Source: Spirosoma arboris (lineage in GTDB: Bacteria; Bacteroidota; Bacteroidia; Cytophagales; Spirosomataceae). Taken from it: a DNA stretch of 64,000 bases. The notes beneath the pieces are model-generated. The model saw only the letters and a program-made list of their open reading frames with translations, was not told where the DNA came from and did not search any database. Position 1 is the first letter of the stretch, and each line of letters starts with the position of its first letter. Positions 45,011 through 53,551 of this stretch are shown here, piece by piece. Made by a program: the position numbers and the translations under genes. The DNA lies in assembly GCF_009754945.1 (NCBI RefSeq), contig NZ_WPIN01000002.1, positions 682,001 through 746,000 of the forward strand. The letters are read 5' to 3'.

Positions 45011-46051
45011 ATGCGTCTTGTTGATTATCCTACCATTATAAAAAAAGCCTGGGCGGAGTTCGATGGATCTGTACAAATTCAGACCATTGAAGACATTAGC
45101 GCGCGGGTTTCAACCAACCACGTCTTCAAAGTTACCTTTGAGGATGGAGAGCATATCATTGCCAAACTGTCTTATTTTGGCAAGTACGATCACTTTCTGG
45201 AAGATCATCGTATTATTCACGCCTTAGCCAACAATCTGCTCTATCCATTCGAAAATGTATTGGCAAAATCGCTGGTACGGGATGGTCAGGTGTATACGTA
45301 CCGGCAAAAAGACAGTTTTGTGGATGCCTGGGTGGTGTTTTATAACCCAATTCGGATTCAATTAAAACTGCCCCGTCGGCTAGAGGAGCATCATATTCAG
45401 ATGCTGGGCAGACAGATTGCGAAATTTCATAAGGCGTGTTCACGAGTGAGCACAGTACTTCCGAAATCGTCAAAAACGCTACGTTCCGATGTTTGGGATT
45501 TGCTGGACCTACTGGAAACTGAAGTTGGCCAATTTGAGCACCGGCTACATATAAATGAATTAAAACGGCAGTGCGAATTATTTCTGGCAAACCGCCAAAA
45601 ACTCGTAGCAGGCACTGTTGAAACGATGCCCGTCTTTGTCGACTGGAATATTGGCAATTTTTCGGTCACGCAAAATCTCGAACTCTACTCCCGCTGGGAT
45701 TACGACTGGTTTCGGATCAGCTACCGGGTATTGGACTTTTATTTTTTCAGTCGGGTAGTTTCCAACGCTGGTGACCGAACAGTTTTCAGCTACGTAATCG
45801 GCCCATTAATGGAAGACCGATTTCTGTTGTTTTTAAAAGAATATCACAAAGTCTTTCCACTTACCGAAAACGAAATTCGGTTTCTGCCCGAAGCCTACCG
45901 GTTTTTCATCCTCAACTACGTTATCAAGTACGGTCGTTATTTTTTCCACCGAACCTACGCCATCAAGCTGCAACGCGAGGCATACGAGATTTATTTCCCG
46001 TCTATCGAGCAGTTCGACGCAGAGAAAATTCTGCGAGCGTTAGGTATATAG
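45011..46051 (+). CDS. APH-fold (aminoglycoside-phosphotransferase-like) kinase-like protein
   Basis: 346 residues. The N-lobe has HIIAKLSYF, where the Lys fits the ATP-anchoring residue. The catalytic loop reads VFVDWNIGNF, which keeps the Asp and Asn of the HxDxxxxN motif but has Phe instead of His. RWDYDWFRISYRVLDFYFF stands for the metal-binding Asp segment. The protein thus looks like an active or once-active small-molecule kinase. The substrate is unknown; the close neighbour is a glutamine-synthetase-like ligase, so a joint pathway is possible. Confidence 0.65.
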   Translation: MRLVDYPTIIKKAWAEFDGSVQIQTIEDISARVSTNHVFKVTFEDGEHIIAKLSYFGKYDHFLEDHRIIHALANNLLYPFENVLAKSLVRDGQVYTYRQKDSFVDAWVVFYNPIRIQLKLPRRLEEHHIQMLGRQIAKFHKACSRVSTVLPKSSKTLRSDVWDLLDLLETEVGQFEHRLHINELKRQCELFLANRQKLVAGTVETMPVFVDWNIGNFSVTQNLELYSRWDYDWFRISYRVLDFYFFSRVVSNAGDRTVFSYVIGPLMEDRFLLFLKEYHKVFPLTENEIRFLPEAYRFFILNYVIKYGRYFFHRTYAIKLQREAYEIYFPSIEQFDAEKILRALGI

Positions 46052-46122
46052 TTCATCTATTCAATGACTTTCGACCAGGCAAGGCGTCAAAGTAGCATTA
46101 TAACCATTGAGCGGATAGCTTG

Positions 46123-46722
46123 ATGATGAACAACTTACCGAACTTGCCATTATTGATTGAGGAACTACAGAAAGGCAACGAACTGGCCTTCAGGGAATTT
46201 TATGACCAAACTAAAAGCCGGGTATTTACACTGACACTAGGCTACGTTCGTAATCGCGAAGATGCCGAAGAGATTACGCAGGATGTTTTTGTAGAGGTAT
46301 TTCGATCGGCAAGTACCTTCAAAGGTGACGCCAGTGCCACAACCTGGCTCTATCGAATTGCGGTTAATAAATCGCTCGATTTCCTGAAACACAGGAAACG
46401 TCAAAAGCGATTTGCCTTTATCACCAGCCTATTCGACAGCAGTACGGGTGAAGTTCTGCACCAACCCACCGATTTTTTCCATCCCGGTATCGCCTTAGAA
46501 AAGCAGGAGTCTGCAGCGATCCTCTTTCAGGCGATTAACAAACTATCAGACAAACAAAAAACGGCTTATATCCTGACAAAAGTCGAAGGGCTAAACAATA
46601 TCGAAGCGGCTCAAGTAATGACTATAAGCGTTGGAGCTGTTGAATCCCTTTTGCAACGCGCTACCGAAAACTTAAAAAAACAATTAGCGGGTTATTATAA
46701 GTCGTTGGTCAACAGTGGTTAG
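46123..46722 (+). CDS. ECF-type RNA polymerase sigma factor
   Basis: The 199-residue protein has region 2 around LAFREFYDQTKSRVFTLTLG and DAEEITQDVFVEVFRS, and region 4 with LSDKQKTAYILTKVEGLNN and an HTH (AAQVMTISVGAVESLLQRA). Two Met codons (46123 and 46126) follow a TTG, and either could start translation. The next two genes encode a one-helix membrane protein and a Spy/CnrX-like periplasmic protein, an arrangement known for metal-responsive sigma systems such as CnrYXH. It probably directs its own operon when released. Confidence 0.9.
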   Translation: MMNNLPNLPLLIEELQKGNELAFREFYDQTKSRVFTLTLGYVRNREDAEEITQDVFVEVFRSASTFKGDASATTWLYRIAVNKSLDFLKHRKRQKRFAFITSLFDSSTGEVLHQPTDFFHPGIALEKQESAAILFQAINKLSDKQKTAYILTKVEGLNNIEAAQVMTISVGAVESLLQRATENLKKQLAGYYKSLVNSG

Positions 46723-46803
46723 GCATCAGTTTTTATATCAGTTACTAACGACTATTGACTTATTCACCCGTAGGAATCCCCAGCACCTGTCGTCTTAATC
46801 AAT

Positions 46804-47127
46804 ATGGAACCTAAAAAAGATAAATGGATAATCGATATACTAGGTAGTTTAGATGGCATCCAACGAGCAGAACCAAACCCGTTTCTGTTCGCAAAAATCC
46901 AGAAGCGGCTTGATCAGGAGCCACCTAAAACCTATGTATCAGTACGGGTAGTTTGGGGTATGGTAGCTTCGTTCGTATTACTGATTCTACTAAACTGGCA
47001 GGTAATTAATCAATCAGCTAGAGTCAAACCAGCAGAAGCGACCGATTTAAATACGGTTGTTTCAGATATGCAGCTTTATCCATCCAATAACCAACTCTAT
47101 GATTTATGGAGCGGACAAAACTACTGA
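46804..47127 (+). CDS. Single-pass membrane protein, probable anti-sigma factor
   Basis: The 107-residue protein has a cytoplasmic N-terminus of about 45 residues, including FLFAKIQKRLDQEP, one membrane helix (about 48-66, VWGMVASFVLLILLNW), and a periplasmic tail of about 40 residues. The first block resembles the short sigma-binding segments of small anti-sigma factors such as CnrY, but similarity is too low to name a family. The position directly after the sigma gene and a 22-base overlap with the following sensor gene support the role. Confidence 0.6.
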   Translation: MEPKKDKWIIDILGSLDGIQRAEPNPFLFAKIQKRLDQEPPKTYVSVRVVWGMVASFVLLILLNWQVINQSARVKPAEATDLNTVVSDMQLYPSNNQLYDLWSGQNY

Positions 47128-47657
47128 CCTTCGCCGTAATTGGCCTGCTCTTACTAAATCTGCTAACCATTGGCTATCTGGTCTTGACCTCTGGCAGGCC
47201 GTCACAGGCCGGTCAGTTGCAAGGCCCATTACCTGACGGCAAAGGCCCTGCCAGGGTAATTATTGAGCGGCTTCATTTCGATGAGCAGCAGCAACAGCAG
47301 TATTTAGAAATGGGCCGGCAACATCACCAACAAACGGAACGATTAAATGCGGAGTCGATTCAGTTATTTCAGGAATACTATAGTCTGCTTCCGTCAGCGC
47401 AACCTGATTCAGCTAAAGCAAATGCGCTAATTCGTCAGATTGAGGATGTGCAGCGGCAAATTGCCGAACTTAATTTCTCTCACTTTCGGCAAATCAAAGC
47501 ACTTTGCCGACCGGATCAGCAAGCTGACTTTTCTCGATTAGTAGCTGACTTGGCGAAACTATTCGGTCAGCGCCCGCGCCCGCCCCGGCTTCCTGGAGAT
47601 GGCCCGCCAGATGATCGTCCAGAAGGACCTCCCGAAAATTTTCCGCCCCACCGGTAG
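47106..47657 (+). CDS. Spy/CpxP/CnrX-like periplasmic metal-sensor-type protein
   Basis: The 183-residue protein has one N-terminal membrane anchor (about 7-29, FAVIGLLLLNLLTIGYLVL), an all-helical core with RVIIERLHFDEQQQQQYLEM, HHQQTERLN and FSHFRQIKALC, and a long Pro-rich tail. This matches the heavy-metal-resistance/periplasmic-sensor family. His and Cys residues in the helices could bind metal. The ATG lies within the previous gene. It is followed by the remains of a SCO1/SenC copper-chaperone gene, which hints at copper, though this is inference. Confidence 0.75.
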   Translation: MERTKLLTFAVIGLLLLNLLTIGYLVLTSGRPSQAGQLQGPLPDGKGPARVIIERLHFDEQQQQQYLEMGRQHHQQTERLNAESIQLFQEYYSLLPSAQPDSAKANALIRQIEDVQRQIAELNFSHFRQIKALCRPDQQADFSRLVADLAKLFGQRPRPPRLPGDGPPDDRPEGPPENFPPHR

Positions 47658-47705
47658 ACATTAACCGGTGATAATGTCCAAGTCGTTAACTAAACACTAA
47701 TTGTC

Positions 47706-47927
47706 ATGAATCGACTCCACCTAGTCACAGTCCTTAGCATGTCAGTTATTGACAGTTATTACCAGTCAAACCAACAGCTTCATTAACTATCAACCGAATT
47801 TCTGCATACTGAGCACCTGATCCTGGTTGATCAAAATCGCCGGATTCGGGGTATTTACAATGGAACATTGCCCCTGGACATCGACAAACTAATTATCGAT
47901 ATACACAGCTTGCTTAAAGAAAACTGA
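47706..47927 (+). pseudogene. SCO1/SenC-like gene remnant
   Basis: An ATG at 47706 opens 26 codons that look like the start of a signal peptide (MNRLHLVTVLSMSVI) and end at a stop at 47784-47786. Directly after this stop, in the same frame, 47787-47924 reads STEFLHTEHLILVDQNRRIR then GIYNGTLPLDIDKLIIDIHSL, the C-terminal strand-helix end of SCO1/SenC thioredoxin-like copper chaperones, stopping at TGA 47925-47927. The central domain with the CxxxC site is missing. Head and tail of the gene thus survive around an internal deletion. This fills most of the gap from 47658 to 48005; the rest of the gap shows nothing else. Confidence 0.65.
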
Positions 47928-48005
47928 TTGATAATTCGGCTTGAATCGTATTTTTACCAATAATCTATAGGTAATCAACGAACCTACTCTTCATTTTGCC
48001 CATCT

Positions 48006-48854
48006 ATGCAACTTGCCGATTTCAAGACCGTAGCAGAAAACTATAAAGTCATTTTCTTCGATGCCTTCGGGGTTCTGAAAAACTCAGAAGGCCTTCTGCC
48101 GGGTATTGAAAAAACGTTTGACTGGCTTCGGGAAACGGGTAAAGACTACTACGTACTAACCAATGATGCCTCGCGTGGGCCTCATGAGCTGGCCGAATCT
48201 TATTATCGACAGGGTTTCTATGCCCTTAATCCAGAGCGCATTATCTCGTCAGGAATGCTGGCTAGAGAATATTTAGACTTAAAAGTACACAATGGTACAG
48301 TAGCCTATTTAGGGACCGAAAAATCAGCTCATTACCTCGAAACGACTGGTCTTAAAACACTACCCATCAGCCAGGTTGATTTAAAAGACGTAGCCGACAT
48401 TAATGCCTTAGTACTCCTGGACGATGAAGGTTTTGATTGGAATACTGATCTAACCAAAACAGTGAATCTGCTTAGAAAACGTAATATTCCGGTTATTGTA
48501 GCCAATACAGATAATACGTATCCCGTCTCGAAAACCCGCATTGCGATTGCCATTGGTGCTATTGCTAAAATGATTGAAAACATCGTAGGCAAACAGTTCA
48601 TCCGCTTCGGTAAGCCCGACGCTCAGTTATTTATGTTTGCGTATGAGCGACTCGAGAATGCAGCCCATATTAGCAAGCGAGATATTTTGATGGTAGGCGA
48701 TACCTTACGAACTGATATTCTGGGTGGTAACAAATTTGGCCTAGATACAGCCCTTGTCTTAACGGGTAATACCCAGCCACAAGATGCCGAAGTACTAATT
48801 CGAAGCACGGGTATTATTCCAACTTACGTCTGTAAGTCAGTTGTGATTCGATAA
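48006..48854 (+). CDS. HAD-superfamily class IIA hydrolase (NagD/pyridoxal-phosphatase-like)
   Basis: 282 residues. Motif I is FFDAFGVLKN, motif II follows as VLTNDASR, the Lys motif is near RFGKPDAQLF, and motif IV is MVGDTLRTDILGG. The class IIA cap lies between II and III. The second Asp of the usual DxD motif is replaced by Phe (DAFG), a variant known from HAD-IIA members with DVWGVL-type motifs. The nucleophile Asp is kept, but the general acid is not at its usual place. It probably dephosphorylates a small metabolite; the substrate is unknown. Confidence 0.8.
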   Translation: MQLADFKTVAENYKVIFFDAFGVLKNSEGLLPGIEKTFDWLRETGKDYYVLTNDASRGPHELAESYYRQGFYALNPERIISSGMLAREYLDLKVHNGTVAYLGTEKSAHYLETTGLKTLPISQVDLKDVADINALVLLDDEGFDWNTDLTKTVNLLRKRNIPVIVANTDNTYPVSKTRIAIAIGAIAKMIENIVGKQFIRFGKPDAQLFMFAYERLENAAHISKRDILMVGDTLRTDILGGNKFGLDTALVLTGNTQPQDAEVLIRSTGIIPTYVCKSVVIR

Positions 48855-48992
48855 ATAGGCTAGTTTTTTACAACATGCCTTAGCTACATGGGATTTATCT
48901 TTTCGCTGAATTTCTATTCATAATCGTTTGATTTCCAAAAGTATAAATCCATATACGTAGCTAACACGAACGATTTATAGTCCAAAAAATTG

Positions 48993-49024
48993 TTTGATAA
49001 TACAAAGGTAAATACGTTTCTTTG
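48993..49024 (+). promoter_or_regulatory. Candidate promoter of acpP-fabF-rnc
   Basis: TTTG (48993-48996), 20 bases, then TTTCTTTG (49017-49024), one mismatch from TAnnTTTG. It lies 32 bases before the acpP ATG. The same box variant is seen before udk. Confidence 0.45.
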
Positions 49025-49055
49025 CGCAGTTTTTTAACTAGAACAGACTACTAAA

Positions 49056-49295
49056 ATGTCGGACATTGCACAAAAAGTTAAGAATATCATTGTTGAGAAA
49101 CTGGGGGTTGAAGAGTCAGAAGTGACGCCAGAAGCAAGCTTTACCAACGATCTGGGTGCCGATTCGCTTGATACAGTTGAGCTGATCATGGAATTTGAAA
49201 AAGAATTCAATTTGCCCATTCCCGACGACGAGGCTGAAAAAATCTCTACCGTTGGTTTGGCCATCGAATACCTGGAAAAACACATCGGGAAGTAA
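49056..49295 (+). CDS. acpP: Acyl carrier protein
   Basis: The 79-residue acidic carrier of acyl chains in fatty-acid synthesis. The phosphopantetheine-attachment Ser37 lies in [19 protein letters not shown], and EEAEK-like helix 3 reads [20 protein letters not shown]. The order acpP-fabF-rnc is common in bacteria. A 152-base gap separates it from fabF. Confidence 0.96.
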   Translation: MSDIAQKVKNIIVEKLGVEESEVTPEASFTNDLGADSLDTVELIMEFEKEFNLPIPDDEAEKISTVGLAIEYLEKHIGK

Positions 49296-49447
49296 GCCCC
49301 TTTACGGAAACCTGATTCGGAATTAAGGCCACTAGTCCAAGTTCGAATTGTTCATTCCGATCAGTAAATCCATTAAGTACCTGGAAGCCAACACCAACAA
49401 TTCTAGGCTTGGCGTTGTTTTTCTTTTTCATTACGCAGTATAGCTGT

Positions 49448-50698
49448 ATGACATTCAAACGAGTAGTAGTGACCGGCCTCGGTGCGTTGACACCCATTGG
49501 CAATGATGTACCCACTTATTGGAACAACTTAGCCGCCGGTGTAAGCGGGGCCGGTCCCATTACGAAGTTTGACGCCAGCAAGTTTCGGACGCAGTTCGCC
49601 TGCGAAGTGAAAGGGCTGGACGTCACTCAGTTCATTCCCCGGCAGGAAGCCCGTAAGATGGATGCGTTTACGCATTACGCACTCATCGCTACCGAAGAAG
49701 CCGTTCGTGATGCTAATCTGAATCTCGATACGCTCGACAAAAACAAAGTCGGTGTTATTTGGGGATCGGGCATTGGTGGGCTCAAATCGTTTGAGGACGA
49801 AATGATCGACTATGCCAAAGGTGACGGCACTCCCCGTATCAATCCTTTCTTTATTGTCCGCATGATTGCGGATAGTGCATCGGGACAAATTTCAATGCGT
49901 TATGGCTTTCGGGGCACCAACTACGTGACCGTATCTGCCTGCGCATCCACTAACAACGCCATTATTGACGCGTTGAACTATATTCGCTTAGGGCGGCTGA
50001 ATATGTGTGTTGTGGGAGGATCTGAAGCGGCTGTAACAAAGGCGGGTATTGGTGGTTTCAACGCCAACCGGGCTTTGTCAGAACGTAATGATTCGCCTGA
50101 AACAGCCTCCCGGCCATATGATAAAGATCGGGATGGATTCGTATTAGGTGAAGGCGCTGGCTCTATTATTCTCGAAGAATATGAACATGCGCTGGCTCGT
50201 GGAGCCAAAATTTACGCAGAGTTAATTGGGGGTGGAATGTCTTCGGATGCCTATCATATTACGGCACCTCATCCTGATGGCTTAGGCGCATTTCTGGCGA
50301 TGCAGGACGCCCTCAACGACGCTGGTATTTCGCCCACCGACATTGATTATATTAATACCCACGGTACCTCAACCCCGATTGGCGATCCACAGGAACTGAA
50401 AGCTATTCATCAGTTGTTCGGAGAGCATTCGTTCAAGTTAAATATTAGCTCAACCAAGTCGATGACTGGTCATTTGCTGGGAGCTGCAGGTGCTGTTGAA
50501 GCGATTGCTTGTTTAAAAGCGATGGAACATCAACTAGTTCCACCGACAATTAATCACTTCACTGACGATGAAGAAATTGACCCGCGCTTTAATTTAACCT
50601 TCAACACGGCACAGGAGCGATCCATAACAACCGTGATGAGTAATGCGTTTGGGTTCGGAGGTCATAATGCCATCATCATTTTCCGTAAACTTAGCTGA
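49448..50698 (+). CDS. fabF: 3-oxoacyl-ACP synthase II
   Basis: Condensing enzyme that elongates acyl-ACP. The ATG at 49448 gives 416 residues starting MTFKRVVVTGLGALTPIGND; the upstream extension from 49409 is rejected. The catalytic triad is present: Cys165 in SACASTNN, His305 in NTHGTSTPIGD and His342 in TGHLLGAAGA, with the conserved Lys in STKSM. rnc starts 3 bases after the stop, implying coupled translation. Confidence 0.96.
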   Translation: MTFKRVVVTGLGALTPIGNDVPTYWNNLAAGVSGAGPITKFDASKFRTQFACEVKGLDVTQFIPRQEARKMDAFTHYALIATEEAVRDANLNLDTLDKNKVGVIWGSGIGGLKSFEDEMIDYAKGDGTPRINPFFIVRMIADSASGQISMRYGFRGTNYVTVSACASTNNAIIDALNYIRLGRLNMCVVGGSEAAVTKAGIGGFNANRALSERNDSPETASRPYDKDRDGFVLGEGAGSIILEEYEHALARGAKIYAELIGGGMSSDAYHITAPHPDGLGAFLAMQDALNDAGISPTDIDYINTHGTSTPIGDPQELKAIHQLFGEHSFKLNISSTKSMTGHLLGAAGAVEAIACLKAMEHQLVPPTINHFTDDEEIDPRFNLTFNTAQERSITTVMSNAFGFGGHNAIIIFRKLS

Positions 50699-50701
50699 GT
50701 C

Positions 50702-51463
50702 GTGCAACTCGCTCTGCCCCGTAGTTTATTCAATCCTCTAGAGTGGTTTCGGTCTGGCAACAGCGATCCGCGTAAGAATCTGCGCCGGTCAATTGGCCAT
50801 ATTATTGGCGCACGTCCGTCAAATCTTGGATTGTATCAACTGGCCTTGCGTCATACGTCGGCCTCAAAAGCGACGGCCATTGAGGGATTTCGGGAATCAA
50901 ACGAACGACTCGAATACCTGGGCGATGCTGTACTAGGAATGGTTATTGCTGAGTTTCTCTTCAAAAAATACCCCTACAAAGACGAAGGTTTCTTAACCGA
51001 AATTCGCTCCCGCATTGTGAATCGGGAAACCCTTAACGGCATTGCCCGTAAAATAGGTCTCGATCAACTGATTGAATACGATGGCAGTCGTACACGTAGC
51101 CTGCCTGCTCGTACCTCCATGTATGGCGATGCCCTCGAAGCTTTGGTAGGGGCAGTGTACTTAGATAAAGGATTTCGATTCTCGCGCCAATTTATCCTTA
51201 AAGACCTATTGTCTCACTACGATATTGAATCGGTGGTGCAGAATAATGGCAACTACAAAAGCCGTCTGATCGAGTGGGCGCAGCGCGAAGGGAAAGAGAT
51301 TCGTTTTGAAATTGTCTCCGAAAAAGGCAACAGTCACTTCCGCGAATTCATCGCACAGGTTCTTGTTGACGATGAAGCCTTTGCTACAGGTAGTGGTTAC
51401 AGCAAGAAAAAAGCCGAACAAGCTGCTGCCGAGAAGGCCTTTGAGCTCCTGGCTATAAAGTAG
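50702..51463 (+). CDS. rnc: Ribonuclease III
   Basis: Double-strand-specific endoribonuclease for rRNA and mRNA processing. The 253-residue protein has the signature NERLEYLGDAVLGMVIAEFL (about 64-83), the second acidic site in YGDALEALVGAVYLDKG, and a C-terminal dsRNA-binding domain (about 180-250) ending KKKAEQAAAEKAFELL. The GTG at 50702 follows the fabF stop by three bases. The N-terminal extension of about 25 residues before RRSIGHIIG is normal for Bacteroidota. The many intergenic hairpins in this window are the kind of RNA this enzyme could cut. Confidence 0.94.
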   Translation: MQLALPRSLFNPLEWFRSGNSDPRKNLRRSIGHIIGARPSNLGLYQLALRHTSASKATAIEGFRESNERLEYLGDAVLGMVIAEFLFKKYPYKDEGFLTEIRSRIVNRETLNGIARKIGLDQLIEYDGSRTRSLPARTSMYGDALEALVGAVYLDKGFRFSRQFILKDLLSHYDIESVVQNNGNYKSRLIEWAQREGKEIRFEIVSEKGNSHFREFIAQVLVDDEAFATGSGYSKKKAEQAAAEKAFELLAIK

Positions 51464-51836
51464 ACTTTCCCCTTTTATACCTTATTAGATAGCAGGCTCC
51501 TATCTTGCCTATAAGTTAATCTGTTGATCTTCTAATCAATAATTGTTCATTTTGACATATTTTTTGTTCTATTGAGCATAGAGGCATGTCAAATCGTCAT
51601 GATTATTCTCATTTATACGGTTGGTATAAAATTTGGGAATTATAGTAAATTGGTTGGCGGTTAATGTGGGTTAAAGAGTCATTAAGGGTTAAAATGCCTT
51701 CTAACAAAGCCTTGTTAAATTTTGTTAAGCCCCCACAAGACCTGGATTTTTCGGAAGTGACTTTCCGTTATACTAACAAGACAGAGAAAGCTGTCTCTAA
51801 CACAAAAAGAAAGCAATTAGATTTTCCCATTTAAAC
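51464..51836. promoter_or_regulatory. Leader and promoter region of the HtrA gene
   Basis: This 373-base gene-free stretch is AT-rich. It holds repeated TTAA words at near-helical spacing (51659-51727), an inverted repeat CGGAA/TTCCG (51752-51767) and a hairpin AGACAG/CTGTCT (51779-51796). I find no complete TAnnTTTG promoter, so an alternative sigma factor or activator is plausible. No small ORF or RNA gene is recognisable. Confidence 0.4.
51659..51727. repeat. Phased GGTTAA / TTGTTAA repeats upstream of htrA
   Basis: GGTTAA at 51659, 51669 and 51687, and TTGTTA at 51712 and 51722. The TAACAA at 51702 is inverted relative to the TTGTTA at 51712. Several copies are spaced by 10 bases, so they lie on one face of the DNA. 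Confidence 0.5.
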
Positions 51837-53384
51837 ATGAAAAGCAACTGGAAATTATTAGCGTTGATAGCACTCCTGTCGAGTGGAATTACGCTGGCCG
51901 CTTACAGCCTGTTGGGATTCAACAACCGGGATGTAATTTTTAACGAATCGTCGCAGACACCAACGATTATGGGCCGATTGGCCTCAATGCCGGGTGGACC
52001 TTCATCTGTGCCGGGTGATTTCTCAACGGCTGCCGAAGCCGTTACGCCAATGGTTGTGCATATTCGTACCACAATGACCCGTACCGTTCGTCAGCAACAG
52101 ATGCCTGACATTTTCCGGGAGTTCTTCGGTGATGAGTTTGGTGGTCAGCGGCAGCAGCCTCGTCGGCAACAGGGACAAGCATCTGGCTCTGGCGTAATTA
52201 TCAGCAAAGATGGTTATATCGTTACCAACAACCACGTTGTGCAGGATGCCGATGAGGTTGAGGTAATTATGACCGACAAACGAAGTTTTAAAGCCAAAGT
52301 AATTGGTACTGATCCATTAACTGATTTGGCAGTCATCAAAGTAGAAGCAAATAATTTGCCTGCCATCACACTTGGCGACTCTGATGCATTGAAATTAGGT
52401 GAATGGGTATTGGCTGTGGGTTATCCACTTGACTTAGAGTCGACTGTAACAGCTGGTATTGTTAGTGCTAAAGGTCGCCGGATTGGTATTCTGGATCAGG
52501 ATTATGCACAACGCCAAGGTCAACAAGGCCGCACGAGCACAGACAAACAAGGTGATACACCCGTAGAAGCGTTCATTCAAACTGATGCTGCCATTAACCC
52601 AGGAAATTCGGGCGGTGCATTGGTAAACCTGCGTGGTGAATTGGTAGGTATCAACTCTGCAATTGCATCGGCTACGGGTTATTACAGTGGTTATGGCTTT
52701 GCTGTACCAGTATCGCTTGTGAAAAAAGTATCGGCAGACCTGCTTAAATATGGCAATGTGCAACGCGGTTACCTTGGCATTCTGCCTGTTGAATTAAACA
52801 GCACAGTTGCAAAAGAGAAAGGGGCAAAAGTAGGCCGTGGTATCTATGTTGAAAAAGTTGTTGAAAAAGGTGCCGCAGAAGCTGCTGGCCTGAAAAAAGG
52901 TGACGTTATCGTAAAAATGGAAGGTCAGACACTCGACTCGGATGCCCAAATGCGTGAAATCATCGGTCGTCGTCGTCCAGGAGATGCCGTTGCCGTTACG
53001 ATCAACCGTGATGGTACCGAACGTGATGTTAAAGTTGAACTTCGCAACCGGGATGGTGGACGTGATATCATCAAGAAAGCAGACGTCACAGCGGCAAATA
53101 CTTCGTTGAATACCCTTGGTGCTCAATTTGAAGAACTCTCTGCTCAGGATGCTAAACAACTAGGCGTTAGTGGTGGTGTTCGGGTGAAAAAGATCATGGA
53201 TGGTAAACTGGCCGAAACTGATGTTGAAGAAGGTTTTATCATTGTGAAGGCAAACGGGAAGAACGTTAAGAGTACAAAAGATCTTCAGGCTATTATGTCG
53301 TCCGTGAAAGAAGGTGAAGGGTTGATGCTCATCGGCATGTATCCCAACAGCTCACGGATGTACTACTACGCTGTTCCAGTGTAA
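51837..53384 (+). CDS. Periplasmic serine protease, HtrA/DegP type
   Basis: The 515-residue heat- and envelope-stress protease and chaperone has an N-terminal signal anchor (about 7-26). The catalytic triad is His133 in TNNHVVQDA, Asp163 in DPLTDLAVIKV and Ser258 in NPGNSGGALV. Two PDZ domains follow (about 310-400 and 425-510), with GRGIYVEKVVEKGAAEAAGL in the first. A Gln/Arg-rich LA loop (FGGQRQQPRRQQGQ) lies before the His. The long leader with phased repeats suggests stress control. Confidence 0.94.
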   Translation: MKSNWKLLALIALLSSGITLAAYSLLGFNNRDVIFNESSQTPTIMGRLASMPGGPSSVPGDFSTAAEAVTPMVVHIRTTMTRTVRQQQMPDIFREFFGDEFGGQRQQPRRQQGQASGSGVIISKDGYIVTNNHVVQDADEVEVIMTDKRSFKAKVIGTDPLTDLAVIKVEANNLPAITLGDSDALKLGEWVLAVGYPLDLESTVTAGIVSAKGRRIGILDQDYAQRQGQQGRTSTDKQGDTPVEAFIQTDAAINPGNSGGALVNLRGELVGINSAIASATGYYSGYGFAVPVSLVKKVSADLLKYGNVQRGYLGILPVELNSTVAKEKGAKVGRGIYVEKVVEKGAAEAAGLKKGDVIVKMEGQTLDSDAQMREIIGRRRPGDAVAVTINRDGTERDVKVELRNRDGGRDIIKKADVTAANTSLNTLGAQFEELSAQDAKQLGVSGGVRVKKIMDGKLAETDVEEGFIIVKANGKNVKSTKDLQAIMSSVKEGEGLMLIGMYPNSSRMYYYAVPV

Positions 53385-53412
53385 AAAGTAAAACAGCAGT
53401 AAGTTTGTAAGT

Positions 53413-53452
53413 AAAAAGTGGTAAGTTCTGCTAGCAGAACTTACCACTTTTT
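53413..53452. repeat. Perfect 40-bp palindrome without a loop after htrA
   Basis: Arms 53413-53432 and 53433-53452 are exactly complementary, with TGCTAGCA at the centre and A/T runs at the ends, so it can act as a bidirectional terminator between htrA and gmd. It shares its central 8-mer with the 68-bp palindrome at 59222-59289. Confidence 0.85.
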
Positions 53453-53551
53453 TTTGTGTATAAAAAAGCGTCGGATTAAAATAACCCGACGCCAAAATTT
53501 TAACAAACTTCAGGAATGACCTACAATCGCTCTACTTATCACTTATGGTTT

